In this document: piece by piece, positions 26,150-34,982 of the stretch | Layout of the letters: each line of letters starts with the position of its first letter | How positions within the stretch are numbered: position 1 is the stretch's first letter | Source: Acidovorax soli | Lineage (GTDB): Bacteria; Pseudomonadota; Gammaproteobacteria; Burkholderiales; Burkholderiaceae_C | NCBI RefSeq assembly: GCF_014207955.1 | Contig: NZ_JACHLK010000013.1 | Location: 124,001 to 188,000 of the forward strand | Length of the DNA: 64,000 nucleotides | Direction of reading: 5' to 3' | Position numbers and translations under genes: made by a program | Notes under the pieces: model-generated | The model's database searches: none | Seen by the model: the letters and a program-made list of their open reading frames with translations, nothing else | What the model was told of the DNA's origin: nothing

Positions 26150-26165
26150 TGTCCCCATCGGGACA
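26150..26165. promoter_or_regulatory. Candidate Crp/Fnr-type operator TGTCC-N6-GGACA
   Basis: This perfect 5-bp dyad with a 6-nt spacer (CCATCG; the symmetry in fact runs to 6 bp) lies just upstream of the fadB promoter region. It has the same geometry as the dyad beside the Crp/Fnr-type gene. Activation of the beta-oxidation genes by that regulator is an inference. Confidence 0.4.
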
Positions 26166-26195
26166 AATTGACACGCCAACGCCGCGCGAAGTCTC

Positions 26196-26217
26196 TACAA
26201 TAAAAACGCACGATCGT
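26196..26217 (+). promoter_or_regulatory. Candidate -10 element and repressor-type palindrome upstream of the fadB-type gene
   Basis: TACAAT at 26196-26201 is a good -10 element. A TTGACA at 26168-26173 is present, but the 22-nt spacing is longer than usual. An 8-bp palindrome, ACGATCGT (26210-26217), follows where transcription would start. Such sites fit a TetR-type fatty-acid repressor, but no such gene is in the window. Confidence 0.4.
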
Positions 26218-26245
26218 TCTTTTTCACTCTCCAAGGAACAACAGC

Positions 26246-28345
26246 ATGACCGCTGAATACAAAGTCCACGGCTCGGTTGCCGTGATCACCCTGGCCAATC
26301 CTCCCGTCAACGGACTGGGCCTGGCCACCCGCCAGGGCATCGTGGACGGCCTTGGCCGTGCCAATGTCGATGCAGCGGTCAGCTCCATCGTCATCACCGG
26401 CGCCGGTGGTGCCTTCTCCGGCGGTGCCGACATCAAGGAGTTCGGCACCGACAAGTCGCTGCAGGAGCCCAATCTGCTGTCGGTGATCGCCGCCATCGAG
26501 AATTCGGCCAAGCCCGTCGTGGCCGCCATGCACACCGTCGCCATGGGCGGCGGGCTGGAGCTGGCCCTGGGCTGCCACTACCGCATCGCAGCGCCTGGCT
26601 GCTCGATTGCGCTGCCCGAAGTCAAGCTGGGCCTGATCCCTGGCGCTGGCGGCACGCAGCGCCTGCCGCGCGTGATCGGTGTCGAAGCGGCCCTGAACCT
26701 CATCGTGAGCGGCGAGCCCGTCAAGAGCGAGATGATCGGCGCCGTGCCCGGTCAGAAGCTGTTTGACAAGATGGCCGCTTCGGCCGAAGCCCTGGCCGCC
26801 GACGCCCTGGCCTTTGCCCAGAGCGTGGCCGACGTGCGCCCTCTGCCGCTGGTGCGCAACCTGCCCTGCAAGCACCCCGAAGGCGACGCCTACTTCCAGT
26901 TCGCGCGCAACATGGTCAAGGGCATGGCCAAGAACTACCCCGCACCCGCCAAGTGCGTGGACGCGGTCGAAGCCGCCACCAAGCGCAAGTTCGCCGACGG
27001 CATGCTGTTCGAGCGCGAGGTCTTCATCAACCTGATGTGGACGCCCGAGTCGCGCGCCCTGCGCCATCTGTTCATGGCCGAGCGTGCCGCCTCCAAGATC
27101 CCGGACGTGCCGTCCGACACGCCCAAGCGCGAGATCAAGTCGGTGGCCGTGATCGGCGCCGGCACCATGGGCGGCGGCATCTCCATGAACTTCCTGAACG
27201 CGGGCATCCCCGTGAAGATCCTGGAGACCAAGCAGGAAGCCCTGGACCGCGGCATCGCCACGATCAAGAAGAACTACGAAGCCCAGGTCAAGAAGGGCAA
27301 GCTCAAGGAAGACAAGTACGCGCAGCGCATGGCCCTGCTGAGCACCACGCTCGACTACGCCGACCTCAAGGACGCTGACCTCGTGATCGAGGCCGTGTTC
27401 GAGGAGCTGGGCGTCAAGGAGTCCGTTTTCAAGCAGCTCGATGCCGTGATGAAGCCCGGCGCCATCCTGGCCTCCAACACCTCCACGCTGGACGTGGACA
27501 AGATCGCCGCGTTCACCAAGCGCCCCGAAGACGTCGTGGGCATGCACTTCTTCAGCCCCGCCAACGTGATGAAGCTGCTCGAAGTGGTGCGCGGCGCCAA
27601 GACCAGCAAGGACGTGCTGGCCACCGTGATGGCCATCGGCAAGAAGATCAAGAAGACCTCCGTCGTTTCTGGTGTGTGCGACGGCTTCATCGGCAACCGC
27701 ATGATCGAGCAGTACAGCCGCCAGGCCGGCTTCCTGCTCGACGAGGGCTGCACGCCCCAGCAGGTGGACAAGGCCGTCGAGAAGTTCGGCTTTGCCATGG
27801 GTCCGTTCCGCATGGGCGATCTGGCCGGCAACGACATCGGCTGGGCAATCCGCAAGCGCCGCGCCGTCGAGCGTGCCGACATGAAGTACAGCCGCACGGC
27901 CGACAAGCTGTGCGAGCTGGGCCGCTTCGGCCAGAAGACCGGCGCGGGCTGGTACGACTACCAGGCCGGCAAGCGCGACGCGATCCCGAGCGAGCTGGTC
28001 AACAAGATGATCGAAGAGCACCGCAAGGAGCTGGGCATCACGCCGCGCAAGATCTCCGACGAGGAAATCGTGCAGCGCCTGGTGTTCGCCCTGGTCAACG
28101 AAGGCGCGCACATCCTGGAGGACGGCATCGCCAGCAAGTCTGGCGACATCGACATGGTCTACCTCACGGGCTATGGCTTCCCGATCTACCGCGGCGGCCC
28201 CATGCACTACGCCAGCGAAGTGGGCCTGTTCAACGTGGTGCAGGCCATGGACCGCTTTGCCAAGAACCCCAACGACGATGCGGCGTTCTGGAAGCCCGCG
28301 CCGCTGCTGGCCAAGCTGGCCGCCGAAGGCAAGGCATTCGCCTGA
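26246..28345 (+). CDS. Bifunctional enoyl-CoA hydratase/3-hydroxyacyl-CoA dehydrogenase (FadB/FadJ type)
   Basis: This 699-residue enzyme performs hydration and NAD-dependent oxidation in beta-oxidation. The hydratase half (about 1-190) has GGADIKEFG, AAMHTVAMGGGLELALG and PEVKLGLIPGAGGTQRL. The dehydrogenase half (about 300-690) starts with the Rossmann motif VAVIGAGTMGGGISM and includes NTSTLDV, GMHFFSPANVMKLLEVV and the DGFIGNRM hinge. The start has an AAGGA site. The thiolase gene follows 97 nt downstream, giving a complete FadB/FadA-type pair. It is shorter than E. coli FadB and closer to the single-chain peroxisomal-type bifunctional enzymes. Confidence 0.93.
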   Translation: MTAEYKVHGSVAVITLANPPVNGLGLATRQGIVDGLGRANVDAAVSSIVITGAGGAFSGGADIKEFGTDKSLQEPNLLSVIAAIENSAKPVVAAMHTVAMGGGLELALGCHYRIAAPGCSIALPEVKLGLIPGAGGTQRLPRVIGVEAALNLIVSGEPVKSEMIGAVPGQKLFDKMAASAEALAADALAFAQSVADVRPLPLVRNLPCKHPEGDAYFQFARNMVKGMAKNYPAPAKCVDAVEAATKRKFADGMLFEREVFINLMWTPESRALRHLFMAERAASKIPDVPSDTPKREIKSVAVIGAGTMGGGISMNFLNAGIPVKILETKQEALDRGIATIKKNYEAQVKKGKLKEDKYAQRMALLSTTLDYADLKDADLVIEAVFEELGVKESVFKQLDAVMKPGAILASNTSTLDVDKIAAFTKRPEDVVGMHFFSPANVMKLLEVVRGAKTSKDVLATVMAIGKKIKKTSVVSGVCDGFIGNRMIEQYSRQAGFLLDEGCTPQQVDKAVEKFGFAMGPFRMGDLAGNDIGWAIRKRRAVERADMKYSRTADKLCELGRFGQKTGAGWYDYQAGKRDAIPSELVNKMIEEHRKELGITPRKISDEEIVQRLVFALVNEGAHILEDGIASKSGDIDMVYLTGYGFPIYRGGPMHYASEVGLFNVVQAMDRFAKNPNDDAAFWKPAPLLAKLAAEGKAFA

Positions 28346-28442
28346 GCGAACCGAACAGATTGATGCAGTGAAGCCGCACCGGACCTTGCGCACGCCCCTG
28401 GCGGCCACCACCGGTGCGTTCCACCCCTGAAAGGATTTCCCA

Positions 28443-29618
28443 ATGACCTCCGCAGTGATCGTATCCACCGCCCGTACCCCGCTCGCCAAGAGCTGGAAGG
28501 GTGCCCTCAACATGACCCACGGCGCCACGCTGGGCGGCCATGCCGTCAAGCACGCCATCGAGCGCGCCGGCATCGACGGTGCCGACGTCGAAGACGTCAT
28601 CATGGGCTGTGCCAACCCCGAAGGCGCCACCGGCGCCAACATTGCGCGCCAGATCGCGCTGGCCGCCGGCCTGCCGATCACGGCATCGGGCGTCACGGTC
28701 AACCGTTTCTGCTCCTCGGGCCTGCAGACCATCGCCATGGCGGCCCAGCGCATCATCGCCGGCGAAGCCGACGTGTACGTGGCTGGCGGCGTGGAAAGCA
28801 TCTCCTGCGTGCAGCAGGAAATGAACATCCACATGCTGCGCGACCTGGCCCTGGACAAGGTCAAGCCCGAGATCTACTGGAGCATGCTGCAGACCGCCGA
28901 GCAGGTGGCCAAGCGCTACAACATCGGCCGCGAAGCCATGGACGAGTACGGCGCCGCCAGCCAGCAGAAGGCCTGCGCCGCCCAGGCCGCGGGCCTGTTC
29001 GACGCCGAGATCGCCCCCATCACCGTGACGGCCGGCGTGGCCGACAAGACCCTGGGCCTGATCACCAAGCAGGTCACCCTGTCCAAGGACGAAGGCACGC
29101 GCGAAGGCACGACGGTCGAGTCCATCAGCGGCCTGCGCTCGGCGCTGCCCGGCGGCCTGATCTCGGCCGGCAATGCCAGCCAGTTCTCCGATGGCGCTGG
29201 CGCCTGCGTGGTGGTGAGCGAAGAGTACGCGAGCAAGAAGGGCCTGAAACCCCTGGGCCGTTTCCTCGGCTTCGCCGTGGCCGGCTGCGAGCCCGATGAG
29301 ATGGGCATCGGCCCGGTGTTCGCCGTGCCCAAGGTGCTCAAGAAGCTGGGCCTCACGGTCAACGACATCGACCTGTGGGAGCTGAACGAAGCCTTCGCCG
29401 TGCAGGTGATCTACTGCCGCGACAAGCTGGGCATTCCCGCCGACCGCCTGAACGTCAATGGCGGCGCCATCGCCGTGGGCCACCCTTACGGCGTGTCGGG
29501 CCAGCGCCTGACGGGCCATGCCCTGATCGAAGGCAAGCGCCGCGGCGCCAAGCGCGTGGCAGTGACCATGTGCATCGGCGGTGGCATGGGCGCAGCGGGC
29601 ATTTTCGAAGTGCTCTGA
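28443..29618 (+). CDS. Acetyl-CoA C-acyltransferase (thiolase, FadA type)
   Basis: This 391-residue thiolase cleaves 3-ketoacyl-CoA in the last step of beta-oxidation. The nucleophilic cysteine is Cys90 in NRFCSSGLQTI. The second half has LWELNEAFAVQ, NGGAIAVGHPYG (catalytic His) and the second cysteine in MCIGGGMGAAG. The ATG at 28443 follows an AAAGGA site. It pairs with the upstream bifunctional enzyme. A back-to-back hairpin region follows before the next gene. Confidence 0.94.
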   Translation: MTSAVIVSTARTPLAKSWKGALNMTHGATLGGHAVKHAIERAGIDGADVEDVIMGCANPEGATGANIARQIALAAGLPITASGVTVNRFCSSGLQTIAMAAQRIIAGEADVYVAGGVESISCVQQEMNIHMLRDLALDKVKPEIYWSMLQTAEQVAKRYNIGREAMDEYGAASQQKACAAQAAGLFDAEIAPITVTAGVADKTLGLITKQVTLSKDEGTREGTTVESISGLRSALPGGLISAGNASQFSDGAGACVVVSEEYASKKGLKPLGRFLGFAVAGCEPDEMGIGPVFAVPKVLKKLGLTVNDIDLWELNEAFAVQVIYCRDKLGIPADRLNVNGGAIAVGHPYGVSGQRLTGHALIEGKRRGAKRVAVTMCIGGGMGAAGIFEVL

Positions 29619-29694
29619 TGGATGCCTGGTGAGGGTGGGCGCGCAGGCGTTACGGCGCTTACGTTTGCTCACACCGGGTTTGGGGACAATGCAA

Positions 29695-29753
29695 GCCGGC
29701 TGTTTCTTCAACAGCCGGCCTGCACGCGGCGCGCGCCCATGGCTGCGCGCCGC
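29695..29753 (+). other. Two adjacent perfect hairpins after the thiolase gene
   Basis: GCCGGCTGTT-N5-AACAGCCGGC (29695-29719) is a 10-bp perfect stem. It is followed by GCGGCGCGC-N10-GCGCGCCGC (29726-29753), a 9-bp stem. Neither has a T-run, so neither is a standard intrinsic terminator. They could protect the thiolase mRNA 3' end or slow read-through into the next gene. Confidence 0.6.
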
Positions 29754-29798
29754 CCCCGGGCCTACAACAATCACCATTCCATCAAGAGAGATCCACCC

Positions 29799-30275
29799 AT
29801 GTTCACGAAGGTTTGCGCAGCCCTGGCCGTTCTGGTCGTTTCCACGGCAGGCACGGTTGCCCATGCACAGAGCTACCGGCTCAACCAGCCGCTGGCCGAC
29901 GATCCCGATACCATCCTGCAGGAAGTGGCCATCACGCCCGAGCGCACCACGGTGACCATCGTGCTGCGCAACAGCAGCAAGCGCGACACCATCGAGGCCT
30001 GCGCCCACCCCAGCCACAAGCCCGAGGCTTTCATGCTCAAGGATCTGGACAGCGGCAAGGTATGGAAGCAGGAGGGCAGCACGGGCCTGGTGTCGTGCGA
30101 GAACGGCATGGACGAGATCCGGCCCGGCAAGCGCAAGACCTTGAAGGTCCAGTTCCCCAGCCTGCCTGCCACTGCGCGCCGGCTGCAGATCGGCGAGAAC
30201 AACTGCCAGCAAAAGCCCGATGACGACATGGACTACTGGTGCTTTTCCGAAGTCGTCCTGAACCAGAAGAAGTAG
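29799..30275 (+). CDS. Periplasmic protein of unknown function with four cysteines
   Basis: This 158-residue protein has a signal peptide (cleavage after TVAHA). The mature part looks like a beta-rich domain with four Cys residues, in EACAH, VSCEN, NNCQQ and YWCFS, enough for two disulfides. I do not recognise the family. The ATG at 29799 is chosen because it begins a canonical signal sequence after an AAGAGAG site. It sits between the thiolase and an acyl-CoA dehydrogenase gene, in the same direction, but may have its own promoter. Confidence 0.8.
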   Translation: MFTKVCAALAVLVVSTAGTVAHAQSYRLNQPLADDPDTILQEVAITPERTTVTIVLRNSSKRDTIEACAHPSHKPEAFMLKDLDSGKVWKQEGSTGLVSCENGMDEIRPGKRKTLKVQFPSLPATARRLQIGENNCQQKPDDDMDYWCFSEVVLNQKK

Positions 30276-30372
30276 CCGCCAGGCCTGCGGCCGCCGCCCC
30301 GTGCGGCGGCTGTGCGGTCCGGTGGTGCATCCCCCCGGCGCCTTGTGCGCGATTTCTCCAGGGTTTTCACAC

Positions 30373-32235
30373 ATGAGCTACCGCCCCACCGTCGAATTCC
30401 TCCTCTACCAGTGGCTCGATGCCCAGAAGCTGCCCGGGCGCGAGCGCTTTGCCGACCATTCGCGCGACACCTTCGACGCGGTGCTCGACACCTGCGAGCG
30501 CATTGCGCGCGAGAAGTACGCCCCCTTCAACCGCACCGTGGATACCCAGGAGCCGCAGTTCGACGGCGAGAAGGTCATCCTGCCCCAGTGCACCTACGAT
30601 GCGCAGAAGGCCTATGCGGCCTCGGGCATGCTCAGCGCCGCGCAGGACTACGACATCGGCGGCATGCAGCTGCCCTACACGGTGGAAGCGGCGGCCAACA
30701 GCTTCTTCGGCCTCGCGTCCATCAGCATGGGCTCGGGTCTGCTCACGGTGGGCAATGCCAACCTGCTCATGGTGCATGGCACCGAGGCGCAGCAGAAGGT
30801 GTTTGCGCTCAATGAATTCTCGGGCCGCTTCTCGGGCACCATGTGCCTGTCGGAGCCGCAGGCCGGCTCCAGCCTGAGCGACGTGGCCACGCGCGCCGTG
30901 CCCGATGGCGCAGGCTTCGAGAGCGACCCGCTGGGCCCGCGTTACCGGCTCAAGGGCAACAAGATGTGGATTTCGGCCGGCGAGCACGAGCTCACCGAGA
31001 ACATCATCCACCTGGTGCTGGCCAAGATCCCCGGGCCCGACGGCAAGCTGGTGCCCGGCACGCGCGGCATTTCGCTGTTCATCGTGCCCAAGAAGCTGGT
31101 GGACACCGAAGGCAACCTGACCGGCGTGCGCAACGACGTGGCGCTGGCGGGCCTGAACCACAAGCTGGGCTGGCGCGGCACGACCAACACGCTGCTCAAT
31201 TTCGGTGAGGGCAAGTACCCGGTCGATGGCGAGGCCGGCGCCGTGGGCTACCTCGTGGGGCAGGCGGGCAAGGGCCTGCACTGCATGTTCCACATGATGA
31301 ACGAGGCGCGCATCGGCATCGGCATGGCGGCCACCATGCTGGGCCTGGCGGGCTACTACGCGAGCCTGGACTACGCCAAGAACCGCCCCCAGGGCCGCCC
31401 GGTGCAGAACCCCAAGGACAAGGACGCTGCGGCCGCCGCGGTGGTCAAGGACGTGGCCCAGCCGCAGGTGCGCATCATCGAGCACGCCGATGTCAAGCGC
31501 ATGTTGCTGGCGCAGAAGTCCTACGGCGAGGGTGCACTGGCACTCAACCTGTTCTGCGCGCGCCTGGTGGACGAGCAGGCCACCGGTGACTCCGCCGCGG
31601 CCGACGAGGCCCGCCTGCTGCTGGAAGTGCTCACTCCCATCGCCAAGAGCTGGCCCAGCGAATGGTGCCTGGAGGCCAACAGCCTGGCCATCCAGATCCA
31701 TGGCGGCTACGGCTACACGCGCGACTTCCCGGTGGAGCAGTACTGGCGCGACAACCGCCTGAACATGATCCACGAGGGCACGCACGGCATCCAGGCGATG
31801 GACCTCTTGGGCCGCAAGGTGCTGATGGAAAACGGTCGTGGCCTGCAACTGCTGGCCGCACGCATCAACGGCACCATCGAGCGGGCCATCCAGGTGCCGG
31901 CACTCGCAGCGCACGCCAACGCCCTGGGCAGTGCGCTGCAGCAGGTGGGTGCCGCCACCAAGGCCGCCTGGGCCACCGGCCAGCCCACCGACGCACTGGC
32001 CAATGCCGTGCCCTACATGCAGGCCTTCGGCCACACGGTGCTGGCCTGGGTCTGGCTGGACGTGGCCCTGGCCACGCTGCAGGCCGATCCCGCGCAGGCC
32101 CAGACGGCCAGCGTGGGCAGAATGGGGGCCATGCGCTTCTTCTTCCACTACGAACTGCCCAAGATCGGCGCCTGGCTGCAGGTCGTGAGCAGCCGCGACC
32201 CGACCTGCGCCACCTTCCCCGAAGAGGCGTTCTGA
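30373..32235 (+). CDS. Acyl-CoA dehydrogenase, DmdC-like
   Basis: This 620-residue FAD enzyme belongs to the long acyl-CoA dehydrogenase group that includes 3-(methylthio)propanoyl-CoA dehydrogenase. It has an N-terminal DmdC-type extension, the FAD/substrate motif CLSEPQAGSSLSD, GGYGYTRDFPVEQYWRDNR, and the catalytic glutamate in MIHEGTHGIQAMDLLGRK. It should introduce the alpha-beta double bond that the FadB-type enzyme then hydrates. The ATG at 30373 has no clear ribosome site. It overlaps the next small gene by one nt (TGATG). Confidence 0.92.
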   Translation: MSYRPTVEFLLYQWLDAQKLPGRERFADHSRDTFDAVLDTCERIAREKYAPFNRTVDTQEPQFDGEKVILPQCTYDAQKAYAASGMLSAAQDYDIGGMQLPYTVEAAANSFFGLASISMGSGLLTVGNANLLMVHGTEAQQKVFALNEFSGRFSGTMCLSEPQAGSSLSDVATRAVPDGAGFESDPLGPRYRLKGNKMWISAGEHELTENIIHLVLAKIPGPDGKLVPGTRGISLFIVPKKLVDTEGNLTGVRNDVALAGLNHKLGWRGTTNTLLNFGEGKYPVDGEAGAVGYLVGQAGKGLHCMFHMMNEARIGIGMAATMLGLAGYYASLDYAKNRPQGRPVQNPKDKDAAAAAVVKDVAQPQVRIIEHADVKRMLLAQKSYGEGALALNLFCARLVDEQATGDSAAADEARLLLEVLTPIAKSWPSEWCLEANSLAIQIHGGYGYTRDFPVEQYWRDNRLNMIHEGTHGIQAMDLLGRKVLMENGRGLQLLAARINGTIERAIQVPALAAHANALGSALQQVGAATKAAWATGQPTDALANAVPYMQAFGHTVLAWVWLDVALATLQADPAQAQTASVGRMGAMRFFFHYELPKIGAWLQVVSSRDPTCATFPEEAF

Positions 32236-32438
32236 TGCCCGCAGCGCAGACCCTGGAGCGCATGCACCAGCTCATCTGGGCGCTGGTCTACGGGGGCCTG
32301 CTCACGCTGGTGCTGGGCCTGGCCACGGCAGGTGCCGACGAGGAGCTGGGCTGGGCGATGGGCGCCGCCGGGGGCGTGCTGGTGGCTGTGGGCGTGGTGC
32401 TGATTGGCGTGCGCTCGCGCCTGAAGACGACCCCCTGA
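32235..32438 (+). CDS. Small two-helix membrane protein
   Basis: This 67-residue protein has two predicted membrane helices (about residues 13-31 and 40-58) and a short basic tail. It begins MPAAQTLERMHQLIWALVYG. Its ATG overlaps the stop of the acyl-CoA dehydrogenase gene (TGATG), so translation is coupled. The family is not recognised. Its fixed linkage to a dehydrogenase gene may be only genomic, not functional. Confidence 0.65.
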   Translation: MPAAQTLERMHQLIWALVYGGLLTLVLGLATAGADEELGWAMGAAGGVLVAVGVVLIGVRSRLKTTP

Positions 32439-32562
32439 AATCGCACAGGCGACATGGCGCACCTTGGTTGCGCCGCACAATACCTGTGCCATCCTTCCCT
32501 TTCTGCGTGCAGGGCCCGCAGGTCTTGCACCACCAACGACGACAAACCAAGGAGACGACGAC

Positions 32563-33357
32563 ATGACCACCCGCACCATCCAACAACTGTTCGATCTGAC
32601 CGGCAAGACGGCCCTCGTGACCGGGGGCTCGCGCGGCCTGGGCCTGCAGCTGGCGCAGGCCCTGGGCGAAGCCGGCGCCAAGGTGCTGCTGAGCTCGCGC
32701 AAGGCGTCCGACCTGGAAGAGGCCGCCGCTGAATTGAAGGCCGCCGGCATCGACGCCCAGTGGATCGCGGCCGACTGCTCCAACGAAGCCGATATCCGCC
32801 GCCTGGCCGACGAGACCCTGGCGCGCCTGGGCCATGTGGACATCCTGCTCAACAACGCGGGCGCCGCCTGGGGCGCCCCGGCCGAAGACCACCCCGTGGA
32901 AGCCTGGGACAAGGTCATGAACCTCAATGTGCGCGGCTACTTCATCCTGTCGCAGCACATCGCCAAGCACAGCATGATCGGCCGGCGCAGCGGCAGCATC
33001 ATCAACGTGGCGTCCATCGCCGGCCTGGGCGGCAACCCCAAGGGCATGAACACCATTGCTTACAACACCTCCAAGGGTGCGGTGATCAACTTCACGCGTG
33101 CGCTGGCCGCCGAATGGGGCCAATATGGCATCCGCGTGAACGCCATCTGCCCGGGCTTCTTCCCGAGCAAGATGACGGTGGGCACCCTGAAGGCCATGGG
33201 CGAGGAAGCGCTGGCCGCCCATGCCCCATTGGGCCGCCTGGGCGACGACGAGGACCTGAAGGGCCTGTGCGCGCTGTATGCGTCGGATGCCGGCAAGCAC
33301 ATCACCGGCCAGTGGCTGGCCGTCGATGGCGGCGTGAGCATCGTCACGGGCGGCTGA
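32563..33357 (+). CDS. SDR-family oxidoreductase
   Basis: This 264-residue short-chain dehydrogenase has the cofactor motif TGGSRGLG, NNAG, and a catalytic Ser-Tyr-Lys set (INVASIAG, then YNTSKGAV). It ends with the typical GQWLAVDGGVSIV segment. The start follows an AAGGAGA site. It probably reduces or oxidises a hydroxy/keto group of a CoA ester or related compound in this block; the exact substrate cannot be set. Confidence 0.92.
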   Translation: MTTRTIQQLFDLTGKTALVTGGSRGLGLQLAQALGEAGAKVLLSSRKASDLEEAAAELKAAGIDAQWIAADCSNEADIRRLADETLARLGHVDILLNNAGAAWGAPAEDHPVEAWDKVMNLNVRGYFILSQHIAKHSMIGRRSGSIINVASIAGLGGNPKGMNTIAYNTSKGAVINFTRALAAEWGQYGIRVNAICPGFFPSKMTVGTLKAMGEEALAAHAPLGRLGDDEDLKGLCALYASDAGKHITGQWLAVDGGVSIVTGG

Positions 33358-33367
33358 GGCCGCTCAA

Positions 33368-33394
33368 GGCCTGCGCGCCCACGGCGCGCGGGCC
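33368..33394 (+). terminator. Strong GC hairpin after the SDR gene, no T-run
   Basis: The stem GGCC-T-GCGCGCC / GGCGCGC-G-GGCC has 12 pairs, one of them a G-T wobble, around a 3-nt loop. It begins 11 nt after the SDR stop. The missing T-run makes factor-independent termination uncertain; RNA end protection is an alternative. Confidence 0.45.
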
Positions 33395-33459
33395 TGCCAT
33401 TCAGGGGGAGCGGCAGGGGCTATGCTTGCAGCTTTCCCCTTTGCATTCTGGAGTTGCCT

Positions 33460-33888
33460 GTGCTGAATTTCGGTGTTCCCATTCCTTTCGTCAGCCACCT
33501 GGGCTTCACCCTGCACCGCATGGCGCAGGGCGAGTCGGAGCTGCACTACGAGGCGGCGCCCGAGCACCTCAACTCCTTCGAGGTCACGCACGGCGGCGCC
33601 ACCATGACCTTGCTGGACGTGACCATGGCCACGGCCGCGCGCAGCGAGACGCCGGACCACGGCGTGGTCACCATCGAGATGAAGACCAGCTTCATGCAGG
33701 CCGCGCGCGGCCCGCTGGTGGCCAAGGGCCGCCTGCTGCACCGCACGGCCTCCATGGCCTTCACCGAGGCCTCGGTCTATGACGCCCAGGGCCGCCTTTG
33801 CAGCCATGCCACGGGCACCTTCAAGTACGTGCGCCGCGCGCTGGACCCGGCCACCGGCCAGCCGCTGAAGTCGATCTCCAGCGACTGA
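33460..33888 (+). CDS. PaaI-family thioesterase (hotdog fold)
   Basis: This 142-residue hotdog-fold protein has the PaaI-type motif FEVTHGGATMTLLDVTMATAA, including the HGG loop where catalytic residues lie, and a VTIEMKTSFMQAARG core strand. It should hydrolyse a CoA thioester, perhaps releasing stalled intermediates. I chose the GTG at 33460, which has a TGGAG site at a good distance; a TTG at 33454 is in frame. It precedes the CurA-like gene by 61 nt. Confidence 0.87.
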   Translation: MLNFGVPIPFVSHLGFTLHRMAQGESELHYEAAPEHLNSFEVTHGGATMTLLDVTMATAARSETPDHGVVTIEMKTSFMQAARGPLVAKGRLLHRTASMAFTEASVYDAQGRLCSHATGTFKYVRRALDPATGQPLKSISSD

Positions 33889-33949
33889 GTTTTTTCCGAG
33901 AGGCCGTGCGCCTCTCCACCACCACCCATTGTTTTCCAAGGAGTTCCCC

Positions 33950-34966
33950 ATGGCCCGCAACCAACAGATCGTGCTCGACAACCGCCCGCAGGGCGAGGCC
34001 GTGGCCGGCAACTTCAAGCTGGTGGCCAGCGACACGCCTGCGCTGCAGGACGGCCAGGTGCTGGTGCGCCACCACTACCTGAGCCTGGACCCCTACATGC
34101 GCGGCCGCATGAACGAGAGCAAGAGCTACGCGGCATCGCAGGCCCTGGGTGAGGTCATGATCGGCGGCACCGTGGGCGAGGTCGCCGAGAGCCAAAATCC
34201 CAAGTACGCCGTGGGCGACAAGGTCGTGGGCATGGGCGGCTGGCAGGAATACAGCGTGGTCGATGCCAACGCCCCCGGCGCGCTGCGCAAGGTGGACACC
34301 ACCCATGTGCCGCTCTCGCACTACCTGGGAGCCGTGGGCATGCCCGGCGTGACGGCCTGGTACGGCCTGGTCAAGATCATCGCCCCCAAGGAGGGCGACA
34401 CCGTGGTGGTGAGCGCCGCCACGGGTGCCGTGGGCAGCGCCTTCGCGGCCCTGGCCAAGGCGCGCGGCTGCCGCGCCGTGGGCATTGCCGGCGGTGCCGA
34501 CAAGTGCCGCTATGCGGTCGAGGAACTGGGTTTTGACGCCTGCATCGACTACAAGGAACACAGCGACGTGAAGGCCATGTCCAAGGCCCTGAAGGAAGCC
34601 TGCCCGAACGGCATCGACGGCTACTTCGAGAACGTGGGCGGCTGGATCATGGATGCCGTGATGCTGCGCATGAACGCCTTCAGCCGTGTGGCCCTGTGCG
34701 GCATGATCGCCGGCTACGATGGCCAGCCCCTGCCCATGGCCAACCCCGCGCTGATGCTCATCAACCGCATGAAGATCGAAGGCTTCATCGTCAGCGAGCA
34801 CATGGAAGTCTGGCCCGATGCCCTGAAGGAGCTGGGCACCCTGGTGGGCACCGGCAAGCTGCGCCCGCGCGAGACCATCGCAGAGGGCATCGCCGCCGCG
34901 CCCGAGGCCTTCCTGGGCCTGCTCAAGGGGCGCAACTTTGGCAAGCAACTCGTGAAACTGATCTGA
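33950..34966 (+). CDS. CurA-like NADP-dependent oxidoreductase (MDR family)
   Basis: This 338-residue enzyme belongs to the medium-chain dehydrogenase/reductase group of curcumin and prostaglandin reductases, which lack zinc ligands. It has HHYLSLDPYMRGRMNE, the nucleotide motif SAATGAVGSAFAALAKARG and YFENVGG. Members reduce alpha-beta double bonds using NADPH. The ATG follows an AAGGAG site. Its place in the acyl-CoA block suggests reduction of an unsaturated intermediate or detoxification of enals. Confidence 0.92.
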   Translation: MARNQQIVLDNRPQGEAVAGNFKLVASDTPALQDGQVLVRHHYLSLDPYMRGRMNESKSYAASQALGEVMIGGTVGEVAESQNPKYAVGDKVVGMGGWQEYSVVDANAPGALRKVDTTHVPLSHYLGAVGMPGVTAWYGLVKIIAPKEGDTVVVSAATGAVGSAFAALAKARGCRAVGIAGGADKCRYAVEELGFDACIDYKEHSDVKAMSKALKEACPNGIDGYFENVGGWIMDAVMLRMNAFSRVALCGMIAGYDGQPLPMANPALMLINRMKIEGFIVSEHMEVWPDALKELGTLVGTGKLRPRETIAEGIAAAPEAFLGLLKGRNFGKQLVKLI

Positions 34967-34982
34967 AGGAGCGCAAGCGCAC

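Noticed and set aside
26195..28864. Long minus-strand open frame opposite the fadB-type gene
   Set aside because: The plus-strand frame has complete hydratase and dehydrogenase motifs; the opposite frame is low-complexity His/Gly/Leu-rich.
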